Part shown: positions 1 through 5,204 of the stretch, in pieces
How the letters are laid out: the number at the start of each line of letters is the position of its first letter
Numbering within the stretch: the first letter of the stretch is position 1
Source: Actinomycetes bacterium
Lineage (GTDB): Bacteria > Actinomycetota > Acidimicrobiia > Acidimicrobiales > RAAP-2
Direction: 5' to 3'
DNA length: 5,204 nt
Assembly (NCBI GenBank): GCA_025352305.1
Contig: JANXTQ010000143.1
Coordinates: 1-5,204, forward strand
Notes under the pieces: generated by a model
Seen by the model: the letters and a program-made list of their open reading frames with translations, nothing else
Database searches by the model: none
Told to the model about the DNA's origin: nothing
Made by a program: the position numbers and the translations under genes

Positions 1-37
1 CGTGCTGCGCAAGTCGCACGAAATTCAGAACGGCTGA
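1..37 (+). CDS. atpD: C-terminal tail of the gene before atpC, probably ATP synthase beta subunit (partial, 5' end off window)
   Basis: An open frame enters from the left edge and ends at a TGA at 35-37. Its last visible residues read VLRKSHEIQNG. Eleven residues are too few to identify a family directly. The call rests on established gene order: in F-type ATP synthase operons the catalytic beta subunit gene normally lies directly upstream of the epsilon gene, and here only 3 bases separate this stop from the atpC start. That tight spacing fits co-transcription and translational coupling. If correct, the protein is the catalytic beta subunit of F1, facing the cytoplasm. The visible tail does not clearly resemble the usual beta C-terminus, so confidence is moderate. 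Confidence 0.6.
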   Translation, partial: VLRKSHEIQNG

Positions 38-40
38 TTC

Positions 41-472
41 GTGGCGGGAACCTTGCAAGTGGAGATTCTGACTCCCGAAGCCGCGCTGTGGTCCGGCGAG
101 GCCACGGCGCTCATGGCGCGATCCAGCGACGGTCAGTTCACAATTTTGGCTCATCACACCTCCACGGTGGGCGACCTCGTCGCCGGCGTGGTGCGCGTAC
201 AGACGTCGGAAGGTGAGCTGGCGTTTCTTATCCACGGCGGATTCTTCCAAGTGACTCCCGACGGTGACTCCACGCGTGCGACGGTGCTCGCCGGCGTCGG
301 CGAGGCTGTGTCGTCCATTGACCTAGCGCGTGCTCAAGCAGCGAAGGAAGCAGCCGAGGTCGCGCTCGGTTCGAGAAGTGACGAGAGCGACGACGACTCG
401 TTGACCCCGGTGCGTGACGCACTGGCGCGCGCGGAACTTCGACTGGCGCAGTCGGCCAAAACGCCGAGCTAG
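41..472 (+). CDS. atpC: F-type ATP synthase epsilon subunit
   Basis: This 143-residue protein is the epsilon subunit of the F1 sector, part of the central rotor stalk that binds gamma and the c-ring and can restrain ATP hydrolysis. Residues 5-88 fit the N-terminal beta-sandwich: it opens LQVEILTPEAALWSGEA and continues through a DGQFTILAHHTS segment and a GGFFQV strand. Residues 92-109 and 121-139 look like the two C-terminal helices, joined by an acidic linker SDESDDDS (113-120). Length matches the family. The GTG at 41 is chosen because it sits 3 bases after the upstream stop and gives the normal N-terminus. No Shine-Dalgarno is visible, so coupling to the upstream gene is likely. The family's usual GxLPGHxP-like turn is altered to TILAHHTS (34-41). 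It is the last gene of its operon: the next gene is convergent and begins 8 bases downstream. Confidence 0.93.
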   Translation: MAGTLQVEILTPEAALWSGEATALMARSSDGQFTILAHHTSTVGDLVAGVVRVQTSEGELAFLIHGGFFQVTPDGDSTRATVLAGVGEAVSSIDLARAQAAKEAAEVALGSRSDESDDDSLTPVRDALARAELRLAQSAKTPS

Positions 473-475
473 AAC

Positions 476-503
476 TCGCTCACCGCTGGTACGCGGTGAG
501 CGA
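476..503. terminator. Strong hairpin between convergent genes, probable bidirectional terminator
   Basis: Bases 476-486 (TCGCTCACCGC) and 493-503 (GCGGTGAGCGA) are perfect inverted repeats, giving an 11-bp, GC-rich stem with a 6-base loop TGGTAC. It begins 4 bases after the atpC stop and covers the last seven codons and stop of the opposite glycosyltransferase gene. Its position at the meeting point of two converging genes suggests termination in both directions. Neither strand has a U-tract after the stem, so it is not a classical intrinsic terminator. It may act as a U-less terminator, proposed in actinobacteria, or as an mRNA 3'-end stabiliser. The hairpin is seen directly; the function is inferred. 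Confidence 0.65.
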
Positions 504-1970
504 TTCGTAGTGAAAGATCCGGTGAAAGCCGTCGCGACGCAGTTGACGGCGAATCGCGACCCACTGGGGCTCTGCTTGTAAATAGTCCACGGAGTTCGCG
601 TCAAAGATAATCACGTTCGGCAAAATTTCTCCGCTTCGAAGCGCCCTCGTCGCGAGAACGACCTCAGGGTTGAGCCCCTGAATCAGGACTCCGTTGGATC
701 CCGCAACGCCCTGCACGGTGTTAACGCCGTAGAGACTGGGGATGAATAGGCGCCCCACCGACAGGGTCACACACGGCGATACACAGTGCACCCGCAGTCC
801 TAGGCGTTGGTAGGGGCCGGCGCTCAGTGTGGCGACGTCGATAATGGTGCTCACGCACACAGCGCTCGACACCGCGATGGATAGTGCCACGATCCATCGT
901 CGCCAGTCCAGCGTGGCGGCGCCGGACCAGCCGGCAATTGCGCATATGAACAAGGGCGGGGCCCACGCGAGCCAGTAAAAATTGATCTCTCGAGATGAGA
1001 TGATGAGCGCAGCGACCATGACCACGCTGGCCGCGGTGCAGTACGTCGCGAGAAAACGCGTCGAACGAACTGAAAATGCGAGGGCCACGCCCGCGAGTAA
1101 CACGAGTGCGATCGGTGCGGTGACTCCGAGTTCGCCGTAACGTAGCGACAACCACCACGGTGGCGGGCTGTACAGGTGCCCGCGGTACACCGACTCGCCG
1201 ACGAGGCCGTTGTTGTGAGTCAAGGCATGGGCAAATGAGACAAAGTCGTGGTATCCACCGACGGGACCGAAGACCAAAAAAATAAGCAGGACCGGCGCGA
1301 TCAATCCGGCGGCCACGAGGCCACTATCGCTCGCGATTCGTTGACGTGCTTTGCTCCAGCACGCCACGGCCGGTACGGCCAGCAGAAGCGGGACCACGAC
1401 GAAGCCAATCTCCTTGGACATCAGCGTCGCGGCCGAGCTAGCGCCGCAGAGCAGAACCCAGCGCGCCGATCCCTGGTGTGCCCAGCGGTATCCCGCGTAG
1501 AGCGACAACACAATGAACAGGCACAGCATCGGCTCCAGTAAGGCGTATCGAGAGATTCGAACGACGAGGTCTGCGTGAACGCCGTTGGAGCCCCACTGAG
1601 GCGACAGTCCCCACAGAGCCGCGCCAATGAGCGCGAATCTCCAGTTAGAGATGTGTTGAATAAACAGATAAATGACGATTGCCGTCACGATGGCGACGAC
1701 GCCGCTGGCTAAACGAGCCACCCCAATTGAATTGCCGAAGATCCATTCAAAAAATCCGAACCACATCTTGGCCAGCGGCGGGTGCCCCGCATTGCAAAAG
1801 GTCGTGGTAGTAGCCAACTGCGTGCCGCAGTTGGCGTAGACAAATTCGTCGGGCGTGTAGTCCGCGAGTGACGCGTTCGCGAGAGCAACGTAACTGATCG
1901 CGCCCAGCGCTACCACGTGTGCACTGATTGTGAGGGCGAGGTGTTTTGGGTTCGACCGTGCGCTCAACAT
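480..1970 (-). CDS. Polytopic GT-C glycosyltransferase, PMT/ArnT (GT39-like) type
   Basis: This 496-residue integral membrane protein resembles enzymes that transfer sugar from a polyprenyl-phosphate donor to an extracytoplasmic acceptor. After a first span (about 12-34) comes the motif DYTPDEFVYANC with D41-E42, the acidic pair expected in the first outer loop of GT-C enzymes, followed by HPPLAK (63-68), typical of PMT/ArnT proteins. R141 and E146-P147, in RYALLEP, match another PMT-like segment. About ten hydrophobic spans run to residue 380. The last ~115 residues are mostly soluble and probably extracytoplasmic. Cys48/Cys59 and Cys396/Cys400 could form disulfides. The ATG at 1970 gives a short cytoplasmic N-terminus before span 1; no Shine-Dalgarno precedes it, and a TTG is the next codon. 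The gene diverges from the AftB-like gene and converges on atpC. Sugar and acceptor (protein, lipid or polysaccharide) cannot be told. Confidence 0.85.
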   Translation of the reverse strand: MLSARSNPKHLALTISAHVVALGAISYVALANASLADYTPDEFVYANCGTQLATTTTFCNAGHPPLAKMWFGFFEWIFGNSIGVARLASGVVAIVTAIVIYLFIQHISNWRFALIGAALWGLSPQWGSNGVHADLVVRISRYALLEPMLCLFIVLSLYAGYRWAHQGSARWVLLCGASSAATLMSKEIGFVVVPLLLAVPAVACWSKARQRIASDSGLVAAGLIAPVLLIFLVFGPVGGYHDFVSFAHALTHNNGLVGESVYRGHLYSPPPWWLSLRYGELGVTAPIALVLLAGVALAFSVRSTRFLATYCTAASVVMVAALIISSREINFYWLAWAPPLFICAIAGWSGAATLDWRRWIVALSIAVSSAVCVSTIIDVATLSAGPYQRLGLRVHCVSPCVTLSVGRLFIPSLYGVNTVQGVAGSNGVLIQGLNPEVVLATRALRSGEILPNVIIFDANSVDYLQAEPQWVAIRRQLRRDGFHRIFHYESLTAYQR

Positions 1971-2035
1971 CGGCGCAGGGTAGCACTGGCCTCACGCGAC
2001 GGCGATGTTGGTACGGATCGTATAGCGAGCACTAA
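1971..2035. promoter_or_regulatory. Divergent spacer, candidate promoters for both glycosyltransferase genes
   Basis: These 65 bases separate two divergent genes, so both promoters probably lie here or overlap the gene starts. The only AT-rich patch is ATCGTATAGC at 2017-2026. On the plus strand TATAGC (2021-2026) could be a -10 element; a start about 7 bases later would fall almost on the 2036/2039 start codons and give a leaderless or nearly leaderless mRNA. On the minus strand TACGAT (complement of 2017-2022) fits the actinobacterial TANNNT -10 pattern and would leave a leader of about 40 bases. No convincing -35 boxes are visible. The need for promoters is solid; the exact elements are tentative. 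Confidence 0.35.
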
Positions 2036-3958
2036 GTGATGGATAAAGGGTTCGATAGCCACGCCGTCAGCACTCCACAATGGGAGACTCGCGGAGTGCC
2101 AGGGAACTCTGAGCGGCCCGCGAGCCCCGATGCCGTGACGACCATCGAATCGGATGATGTTGTGGCGCGCCATCAACGTACGTCGCGCGATCGCTGGATT
2201 CACTGGGCGCTACTGGCCGCGCCCATAGTTATTGTTCTCATCGGCGCGTGGCGATATCGATGGCTGTCGGACGATTCATTTATTGATTTGCGGGTCGTTC
2301 GAAATATCTTGACGGGCCACGGGCCCGTTTTTAATCCGGGCGAGCGAGTCGAGACGTACACCAACCCTCTGTGGGTCGTGGCACTCGTCGTCAGTCACTA
2401 CGTGTTGTGGTTCCTACCGCTCAACTGGAGTGCGGTCGTGCTCGGAATTGGTTCCACGGGCATCGGCTTTTACTTCGCTCAACGCGCCGGACTTCGACTG
2501 CTGCGGCGCGAGCACGACCGCTTCTCGTTGCCCATTGGTCTGTACGTGTTGTGCTGCGTAGCCGTGGTCTGGGAGTTCTCCACCTCCGGGCTCGAAACGG
2601 GAATGGTGTTTGCGTGGTTGGGGGTGTCGTGGTGGCTCATTGTTGTATCGACGGAGCAGATTCGCCACCACGCCACGATCGGACTCTTCTTGGGGCTCGG
2701 TCCACTCATTCGCCCCGACTTGGCGATCTTCACGCTGATTTTTGCGGCGACGTTTATTGTCCTTCGACGTCGCGCTGAGCCCACGACTCTCGCGCCAGCG
2801 AAACGGAGTTGGTGGGTGCTCGTAGTCGTCGTGGCGGCGCCAACGGTCGTCTACGAGATTTTTCGAATCGGATACTTTGGTTTGCTCGTCGCCAATACCG
2901 CCATCGTGAAGAGCGCCTTTAGCCCCTGGATCTCCCAGGGCGTTAGGTACTTCAACGACTTCCAGAGCAACTACTGGTTGTGGTTGCCCCTCAGCATCGT
3001 GGGGACGCTGTTCGTGATCCAAACTCGCCAACGCCTGGCGCAGGGTCGCCGCACGGAGGCGCTGATTTTTCTCAGTCCCGTCGTGGCGGGTGTGATGTCG
3101 GTGGGCTACGTCATCTTTATTGGTGGCGACTTCATGCACGGTCGACTCCTGCTACCTGGATTCTTTGCGGTGATGTCGGCGTGCTGGTGGACGCCGCAGA
3201 GGTCGTGGCGACAGTGGATTGCACCGAGCACCGTGTTGGTGTGGTGTGGTGTTGCTCTGTGCGCCCTGAGATGGACGGATGGAACGCCGGCCAACCTGGT
3301 AATTAAAGATGAACGCGTTGTGGAGTACTCCCTGACCTTGACCGCGAACGCGGTGTCGATTCACGACATCTCTCGATCGATTTGGTATCGCTACGGCGAG
3401 GAACTCCATCAACTCTCGTTGCACGTGGCCAAGGGCACGACGGTGCTCTTAGTGCGAGGAAATCCGAGTCTCTTTTATCCTCACGTCTCGACTCCTCACG
3501 TAATGGTCTTACGCCCACGTTTCGGTCACTACCGCGTCATCGCGGCGTCACGACCGATTGGTCAGGTGGGCTACGCCGCGGGTCCGTCGGTGTACGTATT
3601 TGACGAACTCTCTCTGGCCAATCCCATCAGCAGCCATTTCACGGCTGTTCACTTCGTGCGACCGGGCCACGACAAGATCGCACCGCTGTCGTGGGAGTTG
3701 GCGCGCTTTGGATCGGTCGGTGACGTTGTCGCCATTAACCGAGGAGCTAACGGTTTCACCTACTTCCCGGTTACGGCGGTGCAGGTTCGTGCGGCCAAAC
3801 GTGCCATCACGTGTGGAGAACTCGGCTCGTATCTTCGAAACATCGACCGGCCAATAAGTCTCGGCACCATCGCGAGTAATTTCCTGCACGCCGTCTCATG
3901 GACGACGATGAGTTTTTCGTCCGATCCCGCTACGGCGAAGCACCAACTCTGCGGTTAG
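2036..3958 (+). CDS. AftB-like GT-C glycosyltransferase (terminal arabinofuranosyltransferase family)
   Basis: This 640-residue membrane protein matches the pattern of AftB, which in mycobacteria adds terminal beta-(1->2) arabinofuranose to cell-wall arabinan from decaprenyl-phosphoryl-arabinose outside the membrane. A 50-residue hydrophilic N-terminus precedes span 1 (about 54-72). Then come D79-D80 in WLSDDSFIDLRVVRN, the candidate catalytic acidic pair, and NPGERVETYTNPLW (100-113). Further family-like segments are SGLETG (184-189), RPD (226-228) and IGGDFMHGRLLLP (362-374). About ten or eleven spans end near 415. The soluble C-terminal ~220 residues include GYAAGPSV, VRPGHDK and a closing region with two cysteines, also AftB-like. 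The start is uncertain: GTG 2036 and ATG 2039 are adjacent and lack a Shine-Dalgarno, while GTG 2096 has one. All candidates keep span 1 and the motifs. Homologues are sometimes annotated as ZomB. Donor and acceptor here are inferred, not shown. Confidence 0.82.
   Translation: MMDKGFDSHAVSTPQWETRGVPGNSERPASPDAVTTIESDDVVARHQRTSRDRWIHWALLAAPIVIVLIGAWRYRWLSDDSFIDLRVVRNILTGHGPVFNPGERVETYTNPLWVVALVVSHYVLWFLPLNWSAVVLGIGSTGIGFYFAQRAGLRLLRREHDRFSLPIGLYVLCCVAVVWEFSTSGLETGMVFAWLGVSWWLIVVSTEQIRHHATIGLFLGLGPLIRPDLAIFTLIFAATFIVLRRRAEPTTLAPAKRSWWVLVVVVAAPTVVYEIFRIGYFGLLVANTAIVKSAFSPWISQGVRYFNDFQSNYWLWLPLSIVGTLFVIQTRQRLAQGRRTEALIFLSPVVAGVMSVGYVIFIGGDFMHGRLLLPGFFAVMSACWWTPQRSWRQWIAPSTVLVWCGVALCALRWTDGTPANLVIKDERVVEYSLTLTANAVSIHDISRSIWYRYGEELHQLSLHVAKGTTVLLVRGNPSLFYPHVSTPHVMVLRPRFGHYRVIAASRPIGQVGYAAGPSVYVFDELSLANPISSHFTAVHFVRPGHDKIAPLSWELARFGSVGDVVAINRGANGFTYFPVTAVQVRAAKRAITCGELGSYLRNIDRPISLGTIASNFLHAVSWTTMSFSSDPATAKHQLCG
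2082..2086 (+). promoter_or_regulatory. Possible ribosome binding site for an internal GTG start at 2096
   Basis: GGGAG lies 9 bases before an in-frame GTG at 2096-2098 (Val21 of the long form). It is the only good Shine-Dalgarno-like match near the 5' end of the AftB-like gene. Using it would remove 20 hydrophilic residues and leave every membrane span and motif intact. It competes with the GTG/ATG pair at 2036/2039, which would be favoured if the transcript is leaderless. Confidence 0.3.
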
Positions 3959-3986
3959 TTTCCTGCGTGAGTTGCGCGATTCAGTT

Positions 3987-4418
3987 TCAGCGTGCGGATA
4001 CGTAATCGAGGAGGTCGCGCTTTTCGCGTTCCAACTCGTCGAATCGCGCCTTGACAATGTCGCCAATTGAAACCAGTCCGACTAGTTCGCCATTATCGAG
4101 CACCGGAACGTGGCGGATTCGATGTTCGGTCATCAAGCCCATGAGCGTCGTGCACGACGTGGTGGGATCGCACGTCGTCACTGACGCCGACATCAACGCG
4201 CTCACCGGTGCGTGCAAAATTTCTACCCCGCGAAGTGCCAAGTGACGAACAACGTCGCGCTCAGAAATAATGCCCACCAGTGGAGGAGTGGCACCGGTAA
4301 CAACCAGCGCACCAATCGAACGCTCGTGCATAGCGATCACCGCATCGCGAACGAGCGCACTGTGAGAGATGGTGGCCACGTCGTGACCTTTCGCGTCGAG
4401 CAGAGTGGTGACATGCAT
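3987..4418 (-). CDS. Tandem CBS-domain protein, 143 residues
   Basis: This small cytoplasmic protein consists almost wholly of two CBS motifs, which pair into a Bateman module that commonly binds AMP, ATP, NAD or S-adenosyl ligands. The first (about 1-62) ends in LVGIISERDVVRHLALRG (47-64). The second (about 72-125) contains IRHVPVLDNGELVGLVSIGD (101-120). S52/D55 and S117/D120 occupy the Ser/Thr-x-x-Asp positions that usually contact ribose or phosphate. A charged helix ELEREKRDLLDYV (128-140) closes it, as in many short stand-alone CBS proteins. The start at 4418 is preferred because GGGGG on the minus strand lies 9 bases upstream and the domain begins almost at once. A GTG at 4481 would add 21 residues encoded by two hairpins. 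It lies 104 bases after glpX in the same direction and converges on the AftB-like gene. Ligand and target are unknown. Confidence 0.9.
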   Translation of the reverse strand: MHVTTLLDAKGHDVATISHSALVRDAVIAMHERSIGALVVTGATPPLVGIISERDVVRHLALRGVEILHAPVSALMSASVTTCDPTTSCTTLMGLMTEHRIRHVPVLDNGELVGLVSIGDIVKARFDELEREKRDLLDYVSAR

Positions 4419-4427
4419 GAAAGCAAA

Positions 4428-4434
4428 CCCCCTT
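4428..4434 (-). promoter_or_regulatory. Ribosome binding site of the CBS-domain gene
   Basis: Read on the minus strand this is AAGGGGG, separated by 9 bases from the ATG at 4418. It is the best Shine-Dalgarno-like sequence upstream of any gene in this window, and it decides in favour of the short form over the upstream in-frame GTG at 4481. Confidence 0.6.
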
Positions 4435-4438
4435 ACGC

Positions 4439-4469
4439 AGCGACCAACGTCGCTCGAGCCGTTTCGGCT
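4439..4469 (-). other. Two tandem small hairpins in the leader of the CBS-domain gene
   Basis: Bases 4439-4444 (AGCGAC) pair with 4449-4454 (GTCGCT) around loop CAAC, a perfect 6-bp stem. Bases 4457-4461 (AGCCG) pair with 4465-4469 (CGGCT) around TTT, a perfect 5-bp stem. They stand two bases apart between glpX and the CBS gene, just upstream of its Shine-Dalgarno. They could trim or stabilise a glpX-CBS transcript, terminate glpX partially, or be chance. Neither is followed by a U-tract. No known riboswitch fold is recognised. Confidence 0.45.
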
Positions 4470-4522
4470 TCTAAAGGGCACACTACGTCCGAATGCGGCG
4501 CGGCGCTCGACGGCGCTGTTTT

Positions 4523-5204
4523 TTATAGGCCCGCAGAGGAGAAATCAGTGAATTTGTCGTGGCGGTGAATCGTCTCGACGAGACGTGCGGTGCCGGACTT
4601 GGAACGAACGACCAGCGACTCCGTTGTGACGCCGAAGTCGTGAAAACGAACGCCCCGCAGAAAATCCCCGTCGGTAATTGCGGTGGCCGAGAAGAAACAG
4701 TTGTCGCCGGCGACGAGATCGTCGGTCGTGAGAACCTTGTCGAGTTGGTAGCCCGCGGCAATCGCCGTAGCGCGTTCGGCGTCGTTGCGCGGCCACAGTC
4801 GAGCTTGGATTTCTCCGCCGAGACCCTTGAGGGCCGCCGCCGCAATCACGCCTTCGGGGGTGCCGCCAATGCCGAGCAGAATGTCGGCACCCGAGTTCGG
4901 CCAGTTGGTCGCAATGGCGCCGGCAACGTCGCCATCGGTGATGGAGAGAATCCGCGCTCCCGACTCACGCACTTCGGCGATCAAATCCGTGTGACGATCG
5001 CGGTCCAAGATCACGACGCCCAGGGCTTGCACGCTCTTATCGAGTCGCTTGGCCAACTCTTTTAAGTTCTCGGTCGCGGTGGCTCGGATGTCGACAGCGC
5101 CTCTCCCGAGGGGGCCAACCGCAATTTTTTCCATGTACACACACGGACCGGGGTTGAACATCGTTCCACGTTCCGAGAGCGCAATGACCGAGATCGCTCC
5201 GTTT
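4523..5204 (-). CDS. glpX: Fructose-1,6-bisphosphatase class II (partial, N-terminus off the right edge)
   Basis: GlpX removes the 1-phosphate of fructose 1,6-bisphosphate to give fructose 6-phosphate, the committed gluconeogenic step; actinobacteria commonly rely on this metal-dependent class. The frame stays open to the right edge, so the gene begins outside; about 227 of the family's usual 320-340 residues are visible. Family blocks in order are ISVIALSERGTMFNPGPCVY and MEKIAVGP (from 5191 leftward), DRDRH, ITDGDVAGAI (near 4936), GIGGTPEGVIAAAALKGLGG with the conserved metal-site glutamate at 4853-4855, EIQARLWP, and the C-terminal ITDGDFLRGVRF, RSKSGT and RHDKFT. The first ATG visible (5161) lies inside a conserved block and is not the start. 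The N-terminal metal-binding acidic residues known for the family lie off the window. The stop is TAA at 4523-4525. The CBS-domain gene follows in the same direction after 104 bases. Confidence 0.95.
   Translation of the reverse strand, partial: NGAISVIALSERGTMFNPGPCVYMEKIAVGPLGRGAVDIRATATENLKELAKRLDKSVQALGVVILDRDRHTDLIAEVRESGARILSITDGDVAGAIATNWPNSGADILLGIGGTPEGVIAAAALKGLGGEIQARLWPRNDAERATAIAAGYQLDKVLTTDDLVAGDNCFFSATAITDGDFLRGVRFHDFGVTTESLVVRSKSGTARLVETIHRHDKFTDFSSAGL

Noticed and set aside
721..1158. Second minus-strand frame of 145 codons inside the PMT-like gene
   Set aside because: It is Arg/His-rich, has no domain, and is out of frame with the membrane-protein reading that carries the GT-C motifs.
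2414..3139. Long open frame on the minus strand opposite the AftB-like gene (241 codons)
   Set aside because: Its translation is rich in Arg, His and Asp with no recognisable domain, and it lies fully inside a gene with strong family motifs. It is a by-product of biased codon use.
3959..3986. Search for a terminator in the 28-bp gap between the AftB-like and CBS genes
   Set aside because: I found no inverted repeat of useful length or T-run here, unlike the other convergent junction at 476-503.
4419..4481. N-terminal extension of the CBS protein from the GTG at 4481
   Set aside because: The extra 21 residues do not resemble CBS sequence and are encoded by two hairpins, while the ATG at 4418 has a well-spaced ribosome binding site.
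4495..4524. GC-rich stretch followed by a T-run on the plus strand, resembling an intrinsic terminator
   Set aside because: The CGGCGCT copies at 4501-4507 and 4511-4517 are direct, not inverted, repeats, so no good stem forms. The T-run is on the wrong strand for glpX and there is no plus-strand gene to terminate.
4559..5065. Plus-strand open frame of 168 codons opposite glpX
   Set aside because: GlpX on the other strand is unambiguous through conserved blocks along its whole visible length. The opposing frame has no known motif.

Overview
This window looks like chromosomal DNA from an actinobacterium. It is moderately GC-rich by eye, with GTG starts and few clear Shine-Dalgarno sites. The AftB-like glycosyltransferase and the GlpX-type fructose-1,6-bisphosphatase also suggest Actinobacteria. 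A lineage outside the mycobacteria, such as Acidimicrobiia, is plausible, but no sequence here fixes the taxon. I see no mobile element, CRISPR array, RNA gene or phage gene.

Layout. Bases 1-37 are the last codons of the gene before atpC, by context atpD. atpC (41-472, +) is the last gene of an F-type ATP synthase operon. It converges on a polytopic GT-C glycosyltransferase of PMT/ArnT type (480-1970, -). The 7-base gap lies in a strong 11-bp hairpin (476-503) that is probably a two-way terminator. A 65-bp divergent spacer (1971-2035) then leads to a second, unrelated GT-C enzyme (2036-3958, +) with the signature motifs of AftB-type arabinofuranosyltransferases. It converges, with a 28-bp gap, on a two-CBS-domain protein (start most likely 4418, end 3987, -). 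Upstream of that is the 3' two-thirds or so of glpX (4523 to the right edge, -), separated by a 104-bp leader with two small tandem hairpins. No stretch over 300 bases lacks a gene.

How the genes fit together. atpC and glpX are housekeeping genes (ATP synthesis and gluconeogenesis). The CBS protein may be a small adenosyl-ligand sensor in the same transcription direction as glpX. The two divergent GT-C enzymes form an envelope-glycan island: both carry acidic catalytic-type motifs just after the first membrane span, as expected for enzymes using polyprenyl-phosphate sugars outside the membrane. Their acceptor glycan cannot be read from the sequence. Overall this is ordinary core chromosome. 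The most interesting points are the AftB-like enzyme, its divergent GT-C partner and the convergent hairpin. I found no undescribed defence or mobile system.
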